From Streptomyces gardneri (GTDB taxonomy: Bacteria > Actinomycetota > Actinomycetes > Streptomycetales > Streptomycetaceae), in assembly GCF_006539185.1 (NCBI RefSeq), contig NZ_BJMN01000059.1, positions 1-51,210 on the forward strand: DNA of 51,210 nt, in the 5' to 3' direction. Made by a program: the position numbers and the translations under genes. Below the pieces are notes generated by a model. That model searched no databases. It had not been told where the DNA came from and saw only the letters and a list, made by a program, of their open reading frames with translations. This document shows, one piece after another, positions 8,449-16,781 of this stretch; positions within the stretch are counted from its first letter, which is position 1; each line of letters starts with the position of its first letter.

Positions 8449-11070
8449 GTGACCGAGAACACTCAGCAGCAGACAGCGCCCACCACCGAACTGCCGACCC
8501 AGTACGCGCCGGCCGAGGTAGAGGGGCCGCTGTACCAGCGCTGGGTAGAGCGCGGGTACTTCGAGGCGGACGCGAAGAGCGAGAAGCCGCCGTACACGAT
8601 CGTCATCCCGCCGCCGAACGTCACCGGCTCCCTGCACCTGGGCCACGCCTTCGAGCACACGCTGATCGACGCCCTCACCCGCCGCAAGCGCATGCAGGGC
8701 TTCGAGACGCTGTGGCAGCCGGGCATGGACCACGCAGGCATCGCCACCCAGAACGTCGTCGAGCGCGAGCTCGCCAAGGAGGGCAAGTCCCGCCACGACC
8801 TGGGCCGCGAGGCCTTCGTCGAGCGCGTCTGGCAGTGGAAGGCCGAGTCCGGCGGTCAGATCTCCGGCCAGATGAAGCGTCTGGGTGACGGCGTCGCCTG
8901 GTCCCGTGAGCGCTTCACCATGGACGAGGGTCTGTCCCAGGCCGTCCAGACCATCTTCAAGAAGCTCTACGACGACGAGCTGATCTACCGCGCCGAGCGC
9001 ATCATCAACTGGTGCCCGCGCTGTCTCACGGCCATCTCGGACATCGAGGTCGAGTACCAGGACGACGACGGCGAGCTCGTCTCGATCCGGTACGGCGAGG
9101 GGGACGACTCGCTGGTCGTCGCCACCACCCGCGCCGAGACGATGCTCGGCGACACGGCCGTCGCCGTCCACCCCGACGACGAGCGGTACAAGCACCTGAT
9201 CGGCCGGCAGATCAAGCTGCCGCTGACCGACCGCACGATCCCGGTCGTCGCCGACACCCACGTCGACCCCGAGTTCGGCACCGGCGCCGTCAAGGTGACC
9301 CCGGCGCACGACCCGAACGACTTCGAGATCGGCCAGCGCCACAACCTGCCGAACCTCGCCGTCATGGACGAGCGCGCCATCATCACGGCCCACGGCCCCT
9401 TCCAGGGCCTGGACCGCCTGGAGGCCCGTTCCGCCATCGTCGCCGCGCTGCGCGCCGAGGGCAGGATCGTCGCCGAGAAGCGTCCGTACACCCACTCCGT
9501 CGGCCACTGCTCGCGCTGCAAGACCACCATTGAGCCGCGCCTGTCGATGCAGTGGTGGGTCAAGGTCGGCCCGCTCGCGCAGGCCGCCGGCGACGCGGTC
9601 CGCGACGGCAAGGTCAAGATCCACCCGCAGGAGATGGAGAAGCGGTACTTCGACTGGGTCGACAACCTGCACGACTGGTGCATCTCGCGCCAGCTGTGGT
9701 GGGGTCACCGCATCCCCGTCTGGTACGGCCCGAACGGCGAGGTCGTCTGCGTCGGACCGGACGAGCAGCCGCCGACGGGCGAGGGCTGGCACCAGGACAC
9801 CGACGTCCTGGACACCTGGTTCTCCTCCGGCCTGTGGCCGTTCTCCACGCTGGGCTGGCCCGAGCGGACCGAGAGCCTCGAGAAGTTCTATCCGAACTCC
9901 GTCCTGGTCACCGGCTACGACATCCTCTTCTTCTGGGTCGCCCGGATGATGATGTTCGGTCTGTACGCGATGGACGGCACCCCGCCGTTCCACACCATCG
10001 CCCTGCACGGCATGGTCCGTGACCAGAACGGCAAGAAGATGTCGAAGTCCTTCGGCAACGTGGTCAACCCGCTGGACTGGATGGACACGTACGGCTCCGA
10101 CGCCGTCCGCTTCACCCTGGCCCGCGGCGCCAACCCGGGCGTCGACGTCCCGATCGGCGAGGACTGGGTCCAGGCCTCCAGCAAGTTCGCCAACAAGATC
10201 TGGAACGCCACCCGCTTCGCGCTGATGAACGGCGCGACGGTCGAGGGCCCGCTGCCGGACGCCTCGGAGATGTCGGCGACCGACCGCTGGATCCTGTCGC
10301 GGCTCAACAAGACGGTCGCCGAGGTCGACGCGTTCTACGACGACTACCAGTTCTCGAAGCTGTCGGACGCCCTCTACCACTTCGCGTGGGACGAGGTCTT
10401 CGACTGGTACGTCGAGCTGTCGAAGACGACGTTCTTCGCCGGCGGCGAAGGCGCCCGGGTCTCCGGCCGGGTCCTCGGCGAGGTCCTCGACGTCATGCTG
10501 CGCCTGCTGCACCCGGTGGTCCCGTTCGTCACCGAGACGCTGTGGACCACGCTGACCGGCGGCGAGTCCGTCGTGATCGCCGACTGGCCGAAGGACAGCG
10601 GCTTCCGCGACGCGGCCGCCGAGCAGGAGATCGCCCTGGTCCAGCGGGTCATCACCGAGGTCCGCCGGTTCCGCAAGGAGCAGGGCCTCCAGGACGCCCA
10701 GAAGGTGCCCGCCCGCCTCACGCTGGACGGCACCACGCTCGCCGCGCACGAGGCGGCCATCCGCCAGATCCTGCGCCTCCAGCCGGAGGGCGAGGGCTTC
10801 TCCGCCACCGCCTCCCTGCCGGTCGCCGGGGCGACTGTCGCGCTCGACCTGTCGGGCACGATCGACGTCGAGGCCGAGCGCAAGCGCCTCGCGAAGGACC
10901 TCGCGGCGGCGGAGAAGGAGAAGGCCCAGGCGAACGGGAAGCTCGGCAACGAGGCCTTCCTCGCCAAGGCCCCGGACAACGTGGTCGACAAGATCCGTGG
11001 CCGCCTCGCCAAGGCGGACGAGGACATCGCCCGTATCAAGACGCAGCTGGCGACCCTGCCGCAGGCGTAG
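8449..11070 (+). CDS. valS: Valyl-tRNA synthetase
   Basis: Class I aminoacyl-tRNA synthetase charging tRNA-Val in the cytoplasm. The HIGH motif appears as HLGH at residues 63-66 (after PPPNVTGSL) and KMSKS at about 529-533 (NGKKMSKSFGN). Between them lies the CP1 editing domain (TTRAETMLGDTAVAVHP), which hydrolyses Thr-tRNA-Val. The C-terminus carries the anticodon-binding helical domain and a coiled-coil arm rich in Lys/Glu/Ala (AERKRLAKDLAAAEKEKAQ) typical of bacterial ValRS. The 873-residue length is normal. The GTG start has no ribosome binding site but a -10 exactly 7 nt upstream. No T-box leader is possible given the short upstream region. A 14-bp terminator stem follows. Confidence 0.98.
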   Translation: MTENTQQQTAPTTELPTQYAPAEVEGPLYQRWVERGYFEADAKSEKPPYTIVIPPPNVTGSLHLGHAFEHTLIDALTRRKRMQGFETLWQPGMDHAGIATQNVVERELAKEGKSRHDLGREAFVERVWQWKAESGGQISGQMKRLGDGVAWSRERFTMDEGLSQAVQTIFKKLYDDELIYRAERIINWCPRCLTAISDIEVEYQDDDGELVSIRYGEGDDSLVVATTRAETMLGDTAVAVHPDDERYKHLIGRQIKLPLTDRTIPVVADTHVDPEFGTGAVKVTPAHDPNDFEIGQRHNLPNLAVMDERAIITAHGPFQGLDRLEARSAIVAALRAEGRIVAEKRPYTHSVGHCSRCKTTIEPRLSMQWWVKVGPLAQAAGDAVRDGKVKIHPQEMEKRYFDWVDNLHDWCISRQLWWGHRIPVWYGPNGEVVCVGPDEQPPTGEGWHQDTDVLDTWFSSGLWPFSTLGWPERTESLEKFYPNSVLVTGYDILFFWVARMMMFGLYAMDGTPPFHTIALHGMVRDQNGKKMSKSFGNVVNPLDWMDTYGSDAVRFTLARGANPGVDVPIGEDWVQASSKFANKIWNATRFALMNGATVEGPLPDASEMSATDRWILSRLNKTVAEVDAFYDDYQFSKLSDALYHFAWDEVFDWYVELSKTTFFAGGEGARVSGRVLGEVLDVMLRLLHPVVPFVTETLWTTLTGGESVVIADWPKDSGFRDAAAEQEIALVQRVITEVRRFRKEQGLQDAQKVPARLTLDGTTLAAHEAAIRQILRLQPEGEGFSATASLPVAGATVALDLSGTIDVEAERKRLAKDLAAAEKEKAQANGKLGNEAFLAKAPDNVVDKIRGRLAKADEDIARIKTQLATLPQA

Positions 11071-11079
11071 CCGTACGGA

Positions 11080-11112
11080 AGGGGCCCGGAACCGACTCGG
11101 TTCCGGGCCCCT
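11080..11112 (+). terminator. Stem-loop terminator after valS
   Basis: A 14-bp perfect stem (AGGGGCCCGGAACC paired with its complement) around a GACTC loop, 10 nt after the valS stop codon. Confidence 0.88.
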
Positions 11113-11113
11113 C

Positions 11114-11169
11114 CGCGTGTCTGCGTACCTGCGTGTCTGCGTACCTGCGTACCTGCGTACCTGCGTCTC
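11114..11169. repeat. Tandem 8-bp repeat, seven units
   Basis: Seven consecutive 8-nt units with consensus TGCGTACC (variants CGCGTGTC, TGCGTGTC, TGCGTCTC) lie between the valS terminator and the glycosyltransferase pseudogene. A repeat of this kind can arise by slippage. It does not encode an obvious peptide and overlaps no recognised gene. Confidence 0.85.
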
Positions 11170-11171
11170 CG

Positions 11172-11757
11172 TCAGGACTCCGTGGCGACCGGGCCGACGC
11201 CCGCCGTCTCGGAGTTCCGCCGGGTCTTCGCCCAGCCCGTCCGGCCGCGGACGAGGCGGACGAAGCCGCGCGCCGAGACGACGAACAGGTGGTACGCGTA
11301 CAGCCAGAGCGCGAACCCCCACAGCAGGCCCTTGAGCCGGGAGCGGTCGGGGGCGAACTCGCGGCGGTAGACCGGGCCCCAGAGCAGGAACGGGACGACC
11401 GACCCAGACGTGAGCGGTGGGGAAGTCGGTACGCAGCCGGGTCACGGTGGTCGCGATCACGTCCCCCTCGTCACGGCAGGGGACGAAGAAGTGCCAGTCG
11501 TACGCGGTGGGGTCGCCGGCCTCGGTGGGGCGGCTGCGCTCCTCCGGCCGGGCCGGCATCCCGGCCAGGTGGCCGACGATCCGCTCGCGCGGCGTACCGG
11601 GGGAGAGGTCGAGCCCCTCGGGCAGCCGCAGGAGCTCGGCGAGGCGGCGGTTCGCGCGGATGATCCGGAGCTCGTGGCCGAGGAGGAGGGCCGCCTGGGG
11701 GAGGGAGTCGAGGAGAGCGGCGGCGAAGGACAGCTGCTCCTGGGATGCTTCGTGCAC
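11172..11757 (-). pseudogene. Remnant of a PAS/GT2 membrane glycosyltransferase with an internal deletion
   Basis: Starting at GTG 11757 the minus strand encodes a PAS-like segment (LLDSLPQAALLLGHELRII, RANRRLAELLRLP) and then the start of a family 2 glycosyltransferase (WHFFVPCRDEGDVIATTV, ending FPTAHVWV). Where the catalytic core should follow, at about 11398-11406, the frame changes. A different minus-strand frame then gives the typical C-terminus of such an enzyme, VVPFLLWGPVYRREF, a hydrophobic helix (GLLWGFALWLYAYHLFVV) and GWAKTRRNSE, with a stop at 11172-11174. The DxD catalytic core and most of the membrane domain are gone, so the gene is broken by an out-of-frame internal deletion. 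The N-terminal PAS part may be a second fusion junction or part of the original protein. A tandem repeat abuts the 3' end. Confidence 0.75.
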
Positions 11758-11847
11758 ATTTCAGAGTGAAACGGCAATGTGGGCGAAGTGCCCGATCTCA
11801 CACCAGAAGGGACTTCGGGTCCACCGTCTCGGGACGAAAGACCTTGG

Positions 11848-12999
11848 ATGATGGACGGCATGCTCCGCCTCCCCACCGTCCCCGCGCTGCGCCGTTGCGT
11901 GGACCGGTGGGCCGTCTCGCCCCGCGCCCTCGACGTCGTCACCGCGCTGAGCGCCTTCGGCCTGATGGTCCTCGACGTGCCGGGCCTCGCCCGCGCCGAC
12001 AACTCGCTCACCGGGGTCACCGCGACCCTGGTCCTGGCGGCCGGGGCGGCCACGCTGGTGCTCAGGCGCCGGCTGCCGTGGGTCCCGTACCTCGTGGCGC
12101 TCGGCCTGATGGGGTGGCTCCACGAGCTCACCATGATCCAGTTCGCGTTGTACTCGATCGGCCGGTTCCGGGGGCGGCGGGCCGCCGTCGCCGCCACCGT
12201 GCTCTACATCGGCGTGGCGCTCGCCCTCTTCCAGACGCCCGGCTGGCCCGCCCGGCACGGCGACACCCTGAGCGACTTCCTGAGCATCGTCGTCCCGATC
12301 GGCGTCCTCGCGGCGGGCGTCGGCATCGCCGCGTACCGCCAGGACCTCGTGCGCGCCCTGGAGGTCCAGCGCCGCGAGGCCGCCGCCCGGCAGGCCGTGC
12401 AGGAGGAGCGGATCTCCGTCGGCCGGGACGTCCACGACCTGGTCGGCCGGGAGCTCACCGTCCTCGCGGTACGGGCCGAGGTCCTCGCCGTACGGGCGCG
12501 GGGCGACGCGCACCAGAAGGACTTCGAGGAGCTCGCGGACACCGCCCGCCGTGCCCACCTCATGCTCAACGAGACGATCGTGCGCCGCGCCGACCGGGAC
12601 GCGGCCACCCCCGGGCTCGAAGGGCTCGCCGCGCTCGCCGAGGAGAGCGAACGGATGGGCAGCCCCGTCGATCTGACGGTCGCCGAGGAGGCCAGGGCGC
12701 TCTCGCCGCTGCGGCAGGCGGCCGTCCACCGGGTCGTCCAGGAGTGCCTGACGAACACCGCCAAGCACGCGCCCGGCCTGCCGGTGACGGTCACGATCAC
12801 GGTGGAGGGACCCGATCTGCGGATCGAGGTGCGCAACCCGCTGCCGAAGACCCCGCCGGACCCGGCGCCCGTCTCGACGGGCACCGGGCTGTTCTCCATG
12901 GAGGAGCGGGTCACCAGCATGGGCGGCACGCTGAAGGCCCGCGCGGAGGACGGCGGGTACGTGGTGACGGCGCTGCTCCCGACGGGCCTCGACCGCTAG
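11848..12999 (+). CDS. Orphan sensor histidine kinase, HisKA_3 (NarL/LiaS) family
   Basis: The N-terminal half has about five hydrophobic segments forming a membrane sensor region without a sizeable extracellular domain. The dimerisation/phosphoacceptor helix follows with QEERISVGRDVHDLVGREL, putting the phosphorylated His at about residue 196. The HATPase domain has the N box ECLTNTAKHAPG (Asn about 303) and G box STGTGLFSMEERV. This kinase class normally pairs with a NarL-type response regulator, but none is adjacent: the next gene is a convergent mreB paralogue. The start is uncertain: ATG at 11848 or 11851, or an upstream in-frame GTG at 11779; none has a strong Shine-Dalgarno sequence. 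Signal and partner unknown. Confidence 0.88.
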   Translation: MMDGMLRLPTVPALRRCVDRWAVSPRALDVVTALSAFGLMVLDVPGLARADNSLTGVTATLVLAAGAATLVLRRRLPWVPYLVALGLMGWLHELTMIQFALYSIGRFRGRRAAVAATVLYIGVALALFQTPGWPARHGDTLSDFLSIVVPIGVLAAGVGIAAYRQDLVRALEVQRREAAARQAVQEERISVGRDVHDLVGRELTVLAVRAEVLAVRARGDAHQKDFEELADTARRAHLMLNETIVRRADRDAATPGLEGLAALAEESERMGSPVDLTVAEEARALSPLRQAAVHRVVQECLTNTAKHAPGLPVTVTITVEGPDLRIEVRNPLPKTPPDPAPVSTGTGLFSMEERVTSMGGTLKARAEDGGYVVTALLPTGLDR

Positions 13000-13055
13000 G
13001 AGGCCCCGCCCGCCCCGACCCACTGGCGGACCGCTCCCGACCCGCCTCCGGCCCG

Positions 13056-14078
13056 TCAGCGGACCCGCTCCGCCTTCCCCATGACCCGCTGGAGGCTGTC
13101 GAAGTCCTCCACGCACCGACCCGAGCCCAGTGCCACGCAGTCCAGCGGCCGGTCCGCGACGAAGACCGGGATCTCCGTCGCCGAGGCGAGCCGCAGGTCG
13201 AGCCCCGGCAGCAGTGCCCCGCCGCCGGTCAGGACGATGCCGTGCTCCATCACGTCGCCGGACAGCTCCGGCGGGCACTCCTCCAGCGTCGCCCGCACCG
13301 CCGCGATGATCGCCTCCACCGGCTCGTCGAGCGCCTCCCGCACCTCCGGCACCGTCAGCTGCACCGTCCGGGGCAGCCCGCTGACCTTCTCCCGCCCCCG
13401 CACGGTGAAGGTGGCCCGCTCCCGCTCCTCCTCGCCCGGCACCGGCCACGCCGAGCCGATCGCGACCTTGACGTCCTCGGCCGTGCGTTCGCCGATGAGG
13501 AGCGAGTGCTCCTTGCGGACGAAGTCGGTGATGGCGGCGTCGAGGCGGTCGCCGCCGACCCGCAGCGACTGGGCCGTGACGATCCCGCCCAGCGAGATGA
13601 CGGCGACCTCGGTCGTCCCGCCGCCGATGTCGACGACCATCGAGCCGCGCGGGTCGGAGACCGGGAGCCCCGCCCCGATCGCCGCCGCCATCGGCTCCTC
13701 GATGAGGTGCACCGCCCGCGCCCCCGCCGAGAGCGAGGCGTGCACGATGGCCCGCCGCTCGACCTGGGTCACCCCGCTCGGCACGCAGACCACCATCCGG
13801 GTGCGGGGCCTGCGGCGGCCCGGGACCGCCTTGCGCACGAAGTGCCGGATCATCTCCTCGGCCGCCTCGTAGTCGCTGATCACGCCGTCCTTGAGGGGGC
13901 GGATCGCGCTGATCGACCCCGGTGTGCGACCGATCGTCTCCTTCGCCTCGGTGCCGACCGCGAGTGCCTGCCGCGAGCCCTCCTGGACCGCCACCACCGA
14001 CGGCTCGTTGAGCACGATGCCCTGGCCCCGGGCGTAGAGGAGCGTGTTGGCCGTGCCGAGGTCGATCCCTATGTCCAT
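13056..14078 (-). CDS. MreB/Mbl-like bacterial actin paralogue
   Basis: A 340-residue actin-fold ATPase with all signature blocks: phosphate 1 (IGIDLGTANTLLYARG), connect 1 with EEPMAAAIGAGLP, phosphate 2 (MVVDIGGGTTEVAVISLGG) and the adenosine motif (IVLTGGGALLPGLD). It is close in length and sequence to the canonical MreB at 16782 but clearly diverged (VRKEHSLLIGERTAED, ending QRVMGKAERVR). The ATG at 14078 is chosen because the ORF extension beyond it reads into the folC promoter on the other strand. It is divergent from folC across 100 bp, not part of an mre operon, and likely the second MreB-type protein (Mbl-like) of this organism, acting in wall or spore-wall organisation. Confidence 0.9.
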   Translation of the reverse strand: MDIGIDLGTANTLLYARGQGIVLNEPSVVAVQEGSRQALAVGTEAKETIGRTPGSISAIRPLKDGVISDYEAAEEMIRHFVRKAVPGRRRPRTRMVVCVPSGVTQVERRAIVHASLSAGARAVHLIEEPMAAAIGAGLPVSDPRGSMVVDIGGGTTEVAVISLGGIVTAQSLRVGGDRLDAAITDFVRKEHSLLIGERTAEDVKVAIGSAWPVPGEEERERATFTVRGREKVSGLPRTVQLTVPEVREALDEPVEAIIAAVRATLEECPPELSGDVMEHGIVLTGGGALLPGLDLRLASATEIPVFVADRPLDCVALGSGRCVEDFDSLQRVMGKAERVR

Positions 14079-14166
14079 GATCGCCAAGTTTGCCGGGCCG
14101 CTCCGGCGGACGGTGGACCGAAAGTCCCGAAAGGGGTGGGTCCATGGTCCTGTCGGTACCCCTCCG

Positions 14167-14172
14167 TAGACT
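14167..14172 (+). promoter_or_regulatory. -10 element of folC, predicting a leaderless mRNA
   Basis: TAGACT ends 7 nt before the folC GTG, with no ribosome binding site between them. The element is inside the short divergent promoter region shared with the MreB-like gene. Confidence 0.65.
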
Positions 14173-14178
14173 GGGCCC

Positions 14179-15681
14179 GTGAGTGAGCCGAGCGACCAGA
14201 GTGACGACCAGTTCGACGACATCGTCGATGCCGAGACGAACCGCGACCCCGACCTGGCGGTGATCGAGGCCGGCAGCCGCACCCTGCGCACGCAGGGCGG
14301 TCAGCCCCAGGGCGATCCCGTGCCGAGCCGCCCCGAGGACCCGGAGCTCGACAAGGCGCTCCGCGAGGTCGAGACCGAGCTGTCCACCCGCTGGGGCGAG
14401 ACCAAGCTGGAGCCCTCGGTCACCCGGATCGCGGCCCTGATGGACGTGCTCGGCGACCCGCAGCGCGCGTACCCCTCGATCCACATCACCGGCACCAACG
14501 GCAAGACGTCGACGGCCCGCATGATCGAGGCCCTGCTCGGCGCCTTCGAGCTGCGCACCGGGCGGTACACCTCGCCGCATGTGCAGACGATCACCGAGCG
14601 GATCAGCCTGGACGGCGCCCCGATCTCCGCCGAGCGGTTCGTCGAGACGTACCAGGACATCAAGCCGTACGTGGAGCTGGTCGACGCCCGTGAGGAGTAC
14701 CGCCTCTCCTTCTTCGAGGTCCTCACCGGCATGGCGTACGCGGCCTTCGCCGACGCCCCGGTCGACGTGGCCGTCGTCGAGGTCGGCATGGGCGGCACCT
14801 GGGACGCGACGAACGTCATCGACGCCTCGGTCGCCGTCGTCACCCCGATCGACCTCGACCACACCGACAGGCTCGGCGGGACGACCGGCGAGATCGCCGG
14901 CGAGAAGTCCGGGATCATCAAGCAGGGCGCGACCGTCATCCTGGCCCAGCAGCCGGTGGACGCGGCCCAGGTCCTGCTGAAGAAGGCCGTCGAGGTGGAC
15001 GCCACCGTCGCCCGCGAGGGCATGGAGTTCGGCATCGTCTCCCGCGAGGTCGCGGTCGGCGGCCAGCTCCTCACCCTGCGCGGCCTGGGCGGCGAGTACG
15101 ACAACGTCTTCCTGCCGCTGCACGGCGCCTACCAGGCGCACAACGCGGCGGTGGCGCTCGCGGCGGTCGAGGCCTTCTTCGGCATCGGCGCCGAGCACGC
15201 CAGGACCCTGGACCCGGACACGGTGCGCACGGCCTTCGCCCAGGTGGCCTCGCCCGGCCGCCTGGAGATCGTCCGCTCCTCCCCGACGGTGATCCTCGAC
15301 GCCGCGCACAATCCGCACGGCGCGCGCGCCACGGCGGAGGGCGTCAGCGAGGCCTTCGGCTTCTCGCGGCTCATCGGCGTGGTCTCCACGAGCGGGGACA
15401 AGGACGCCAAGGGCCTCCTCGAAGCCTTCGAGCCGATCCTCGCGGAGGTCGTGATCACGGCGAACTCCAACCCGCGGGCCACCGACGTGGACGCGCTCGC
15501 CGCGGCCGCGGTCGAGGTCTTCGGCGAGGACCGGGTCGTCGTCGAGCCGCGGCTCGACGACGCCATCGAGGCCGCGATCACCCTTGCGGAGGAAGAGGCC
15601 GAGTACGGCGGCGCGGGAGTCCTCGTGACCGGTTCGATCTTCACGGTCGGCGACGCCCGGCTGCTGCTGCGAAGGGGCTGA
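14179..15681 (+). CDS. folC: Folylpolyglutamate synthase / dihydrofolate synthase
   Basis: ATP-dependent Mur-ligase-family enzyme that adds glutamate to dihydropteroate or folates. The P-loop GTNGKT is at residues 105-110, followed by YTSPHVQTITERI (folate-binding region), the Mg-binding Glu region VAVVEVGMGGTWDATN, the KxG loop with GEKSGIIKQG, and the C-terminal ligase domain with ILDAAHNPHGA. The first 60 residues form an acidic, probably disordered extension beyond the E. coli enzyme. Start GTG 14179 fits a leaderless transcript. The DUF4233 gene follows after 5 nt, a pairing common in actinobacteria. Confidence 0.96.
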   Translation: MSEPSDQSDDQFDDIVDAETNRDPDLAVIEAGSRTLRTQGGQPQGDPVPSRPEDPELDKALREVETELSTRWGETKLEPSVTRIAALMDVLGDPQRAYPSIHITGTNGKTSTARMIEALLGAFELRTGRYTSPHVQTITERISLDGAPISAERFVETYQDIKPYVELVDAREEYRLSFFEVLTGMAYAAFADAPVDVAVVEVGMGGTWDATNVIDASVAVVTPIDLDHTDRLGGTTGEIAGEKSGIIKQGATVILAQQPVDAAQVLLKKAVEVDATVAREGMEFGIVSREVAVGGQLLTLRGLGGEYDNVFLPLHGAYQAHNAAVALAAVEAFFGIGAEHARTLDPDTVRTAFAQVASPGRLEIVRSSPTVILDAAHNPHGARATAEGVSEAFGFSRLIGVVSTSGDKDAKGLLEAFEPILAEVVITANSNPRATDVDALAAAAVEVFGEDRVVVEPRLDDAIEAAITLAEEEAEYGGAGVLVTGSIFTVGDARLLLRRG

Positions 15682-15686
15682 CACCG

Positions 15687-16052
15687 ATGCGCATCCTCTG
15701 TTCCTCGACGCTCATCGGCGAGTTCTTCGTCATCGGCTTCGCCGGACTCGTCGCCATGAAGGACGACAGTCTCGCGATGTCGACCGTCTGGACCGTCTGC
15801 GGCGTCGCGATGGCCCTCTCGGTGCTGCTGTGCGGGATGGTCACCCGCCCCGGCGGCGTACAGCTCGGCTGGGCGCTCCAGGTCGGCCTGATCGCCAGCG
15901 GCTTCTTCGTGCCGGTCATGTACGCCCTCGGGGCGGTCTTCGCCGTCCTGTGGTGGGCCTCGGTGCACTACGGCCGGAAGGTCGACGACATCAAGGCCCG
16001 CTGGGCCGAGTCGCAGGCCGGGCAGGCCACGGCAGGGCCTGACGCTGCGTAA
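15687..16052 (+). CDS. DUF4233 small integral membrane protein
   Basis: A 121-residue protein with four predicted transmembrane helices (about 5-24, 30-50, 58-76 and 78-96) and a charged C-terminal tail beginning HYGRKVDDIKARW. The ATG is 5 nt after the folC stop, with AAGGGG inside the folC end as ribosome binding site, so the two are translationally linked. DUF4233 proteins are conserved next to folC in actinobacteria; their function is not known, and a transport or accessory role is only a guess from the context. Confidence 0.9.
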   Translation: MRILCSSTLIGEFFVIGFAGLVAMKDDSLAMSTVWTVCGVAMALSVLLCGMVTRPGGVQLGWALQVGLIASGFFVPVMYALGAVFAVLWWASVHYGRKVDDIKARWAESQAGQATAGPDAA

Positions 16053-16061
16053 TCGAGGGCC

Positions 16062-16093
16062 GTGCGGGACCTGTAGCCTCGGAGGTCCCGCAC
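16062..16093 (+). promoter_or_regulatory. Hairpin with embedded -10 in front of ndk
   Basis: GTGCGGGACCT (16062-16072) and AGGTCCCGCAC (16083-16093) form an 11-bp perfect inverted repeat. The loop contains TAGCCT (16074-16079), a good -10 hexamer whose start site would fall inside the 3' arm. It may therefore terminate folC-DUF4233 read-through while the same DNA carries the ndk promoter. Confidence 0.55.
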
Positions 16094-16118
16094 ACCGCTT
16101 TTCCGAAGGAGTCCCCCC

Positions 16119-16532
16119 GTGAGCCAGCGCACGCTCGTCCTGCTCAAGCCCGACGCCGTCCGCCGTGGCCTGATCGGCGAGATCATCGGCCGTATCGAGC
16201 GCAAGGCCGGCTGGACCCTCGCGGCCCTGGAGCTGCGCGAGCTGGACCAGGACACGCTGGAGCAGCACTACGGCGAGCACAAGGGCAAGCCCTTCTACGA
16301 GCCGCTGATGGGCTTCATGTCCTCCGGTCCCGTCGTCGCGCTCGTCGTCGAGGGCGAGCGGGTCATCGAGGGCGTCCGCCAGCTCGCCGGCCCGACCGAC
16401 CCGATCGCCGCCGCGCCCGGCTCCATCCGTGGCGACTTCGGCACCATCGTCCGCGAGAACCTGATCCACGCCTCGGACTCCGAGGAGTCGGCGCTCCGCG
16501 AGCTGAAGATCTTCTTCCCGGGTCTCGTCTGA
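16119..16532 (+). CDS. ndk: Nucleoside diphosphate kinase
   Basis: Transfers the gamma phosphate among nucleoside triphosphates through a phospho-histidine. The N-terminal TLVLLKPDAVRRGLIGEII signature, the NDK loop and active-site His117 in the NLIHASDS motif are all present. The 137-residue length is standard. The GTG start follows the strong site GAAGGAG. A monocistronic unit is likely, with its own promoter in the hairpin upstream and two stem-loops downstream. Confidence 0.98.
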   Translation: MSQRTLVLLKPDAVRRGLIGEIIGRIERKAGWTLAALELRELDQDTLEQHYGEHKGKPFYEPLMGFMSSGPVVALVVEGERVIEGVRQLAGPTDPIAAAPGSIRGDFGTIVRENLIHASDSEESALRELKIFFPGLV

Positions 16533-16599
16533 TCCGGTGAGCTGATCCTGTGCGCTGATCCGGTACTGACCCGGCGTCAGCCGATCAGCACAACCCTGT

Positions 16600-16628
16600 G
16601 GGGCGACCGAAGGAATTTCGGTCGCCCC
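16600..16628 (+). terminator. Stem-loop terminator after ndk
   Basis: A perfect 12-bp stem GGGGCGACCGAA/TTCGGTCGCCCC around a GGAAT loop. A weaker hairpin (CTGAC-CCGGC-GTCAG flanked by GCTGATC/GATCAGC) precedes it at about 16554-16589. Confidence 0.85.
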
Positions 16629-16723
16629 CAGGCATATGAACGCCAATCCCGGGAACGGATCGCCGCGTCCTGCCGTCACCAGTACTGAGGTGGACCAACG
16701 CGCGGCATCCGCGCGGGCGGCAC

Positions 16724-16729
16724 TACGAT
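16724..16729 (+). promoter_or_regulatory. Candidate -10 element for mreB
   Basis: TACGAT lies about 55 nt before the mreB ATG and after the ndk terminators. mre promoters in Streptomyces are multiple and growth-phase controlled; only this one is obvious by eye. Confidence 0.4.
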
Positions 16730-16781
16730 GGAAAACTCCACGCCGCACCACTCTCAGCCATGGGAAATCAAGGGGAACTCA

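Noticed and set aside
11114..11169. Possible origin iterons or CRISPR
   Set aside because: 8-bp units without spacers, no replication gene nearby and no AT-rich region.
8335..11757. 1140-residue minus-strand open frame across valS
   Set aside because: Only its first 120 residues (PAS and GT2 start) look genuine, and these are treated as the pseudogene; the rest is antisense to valS with repetitive composition.
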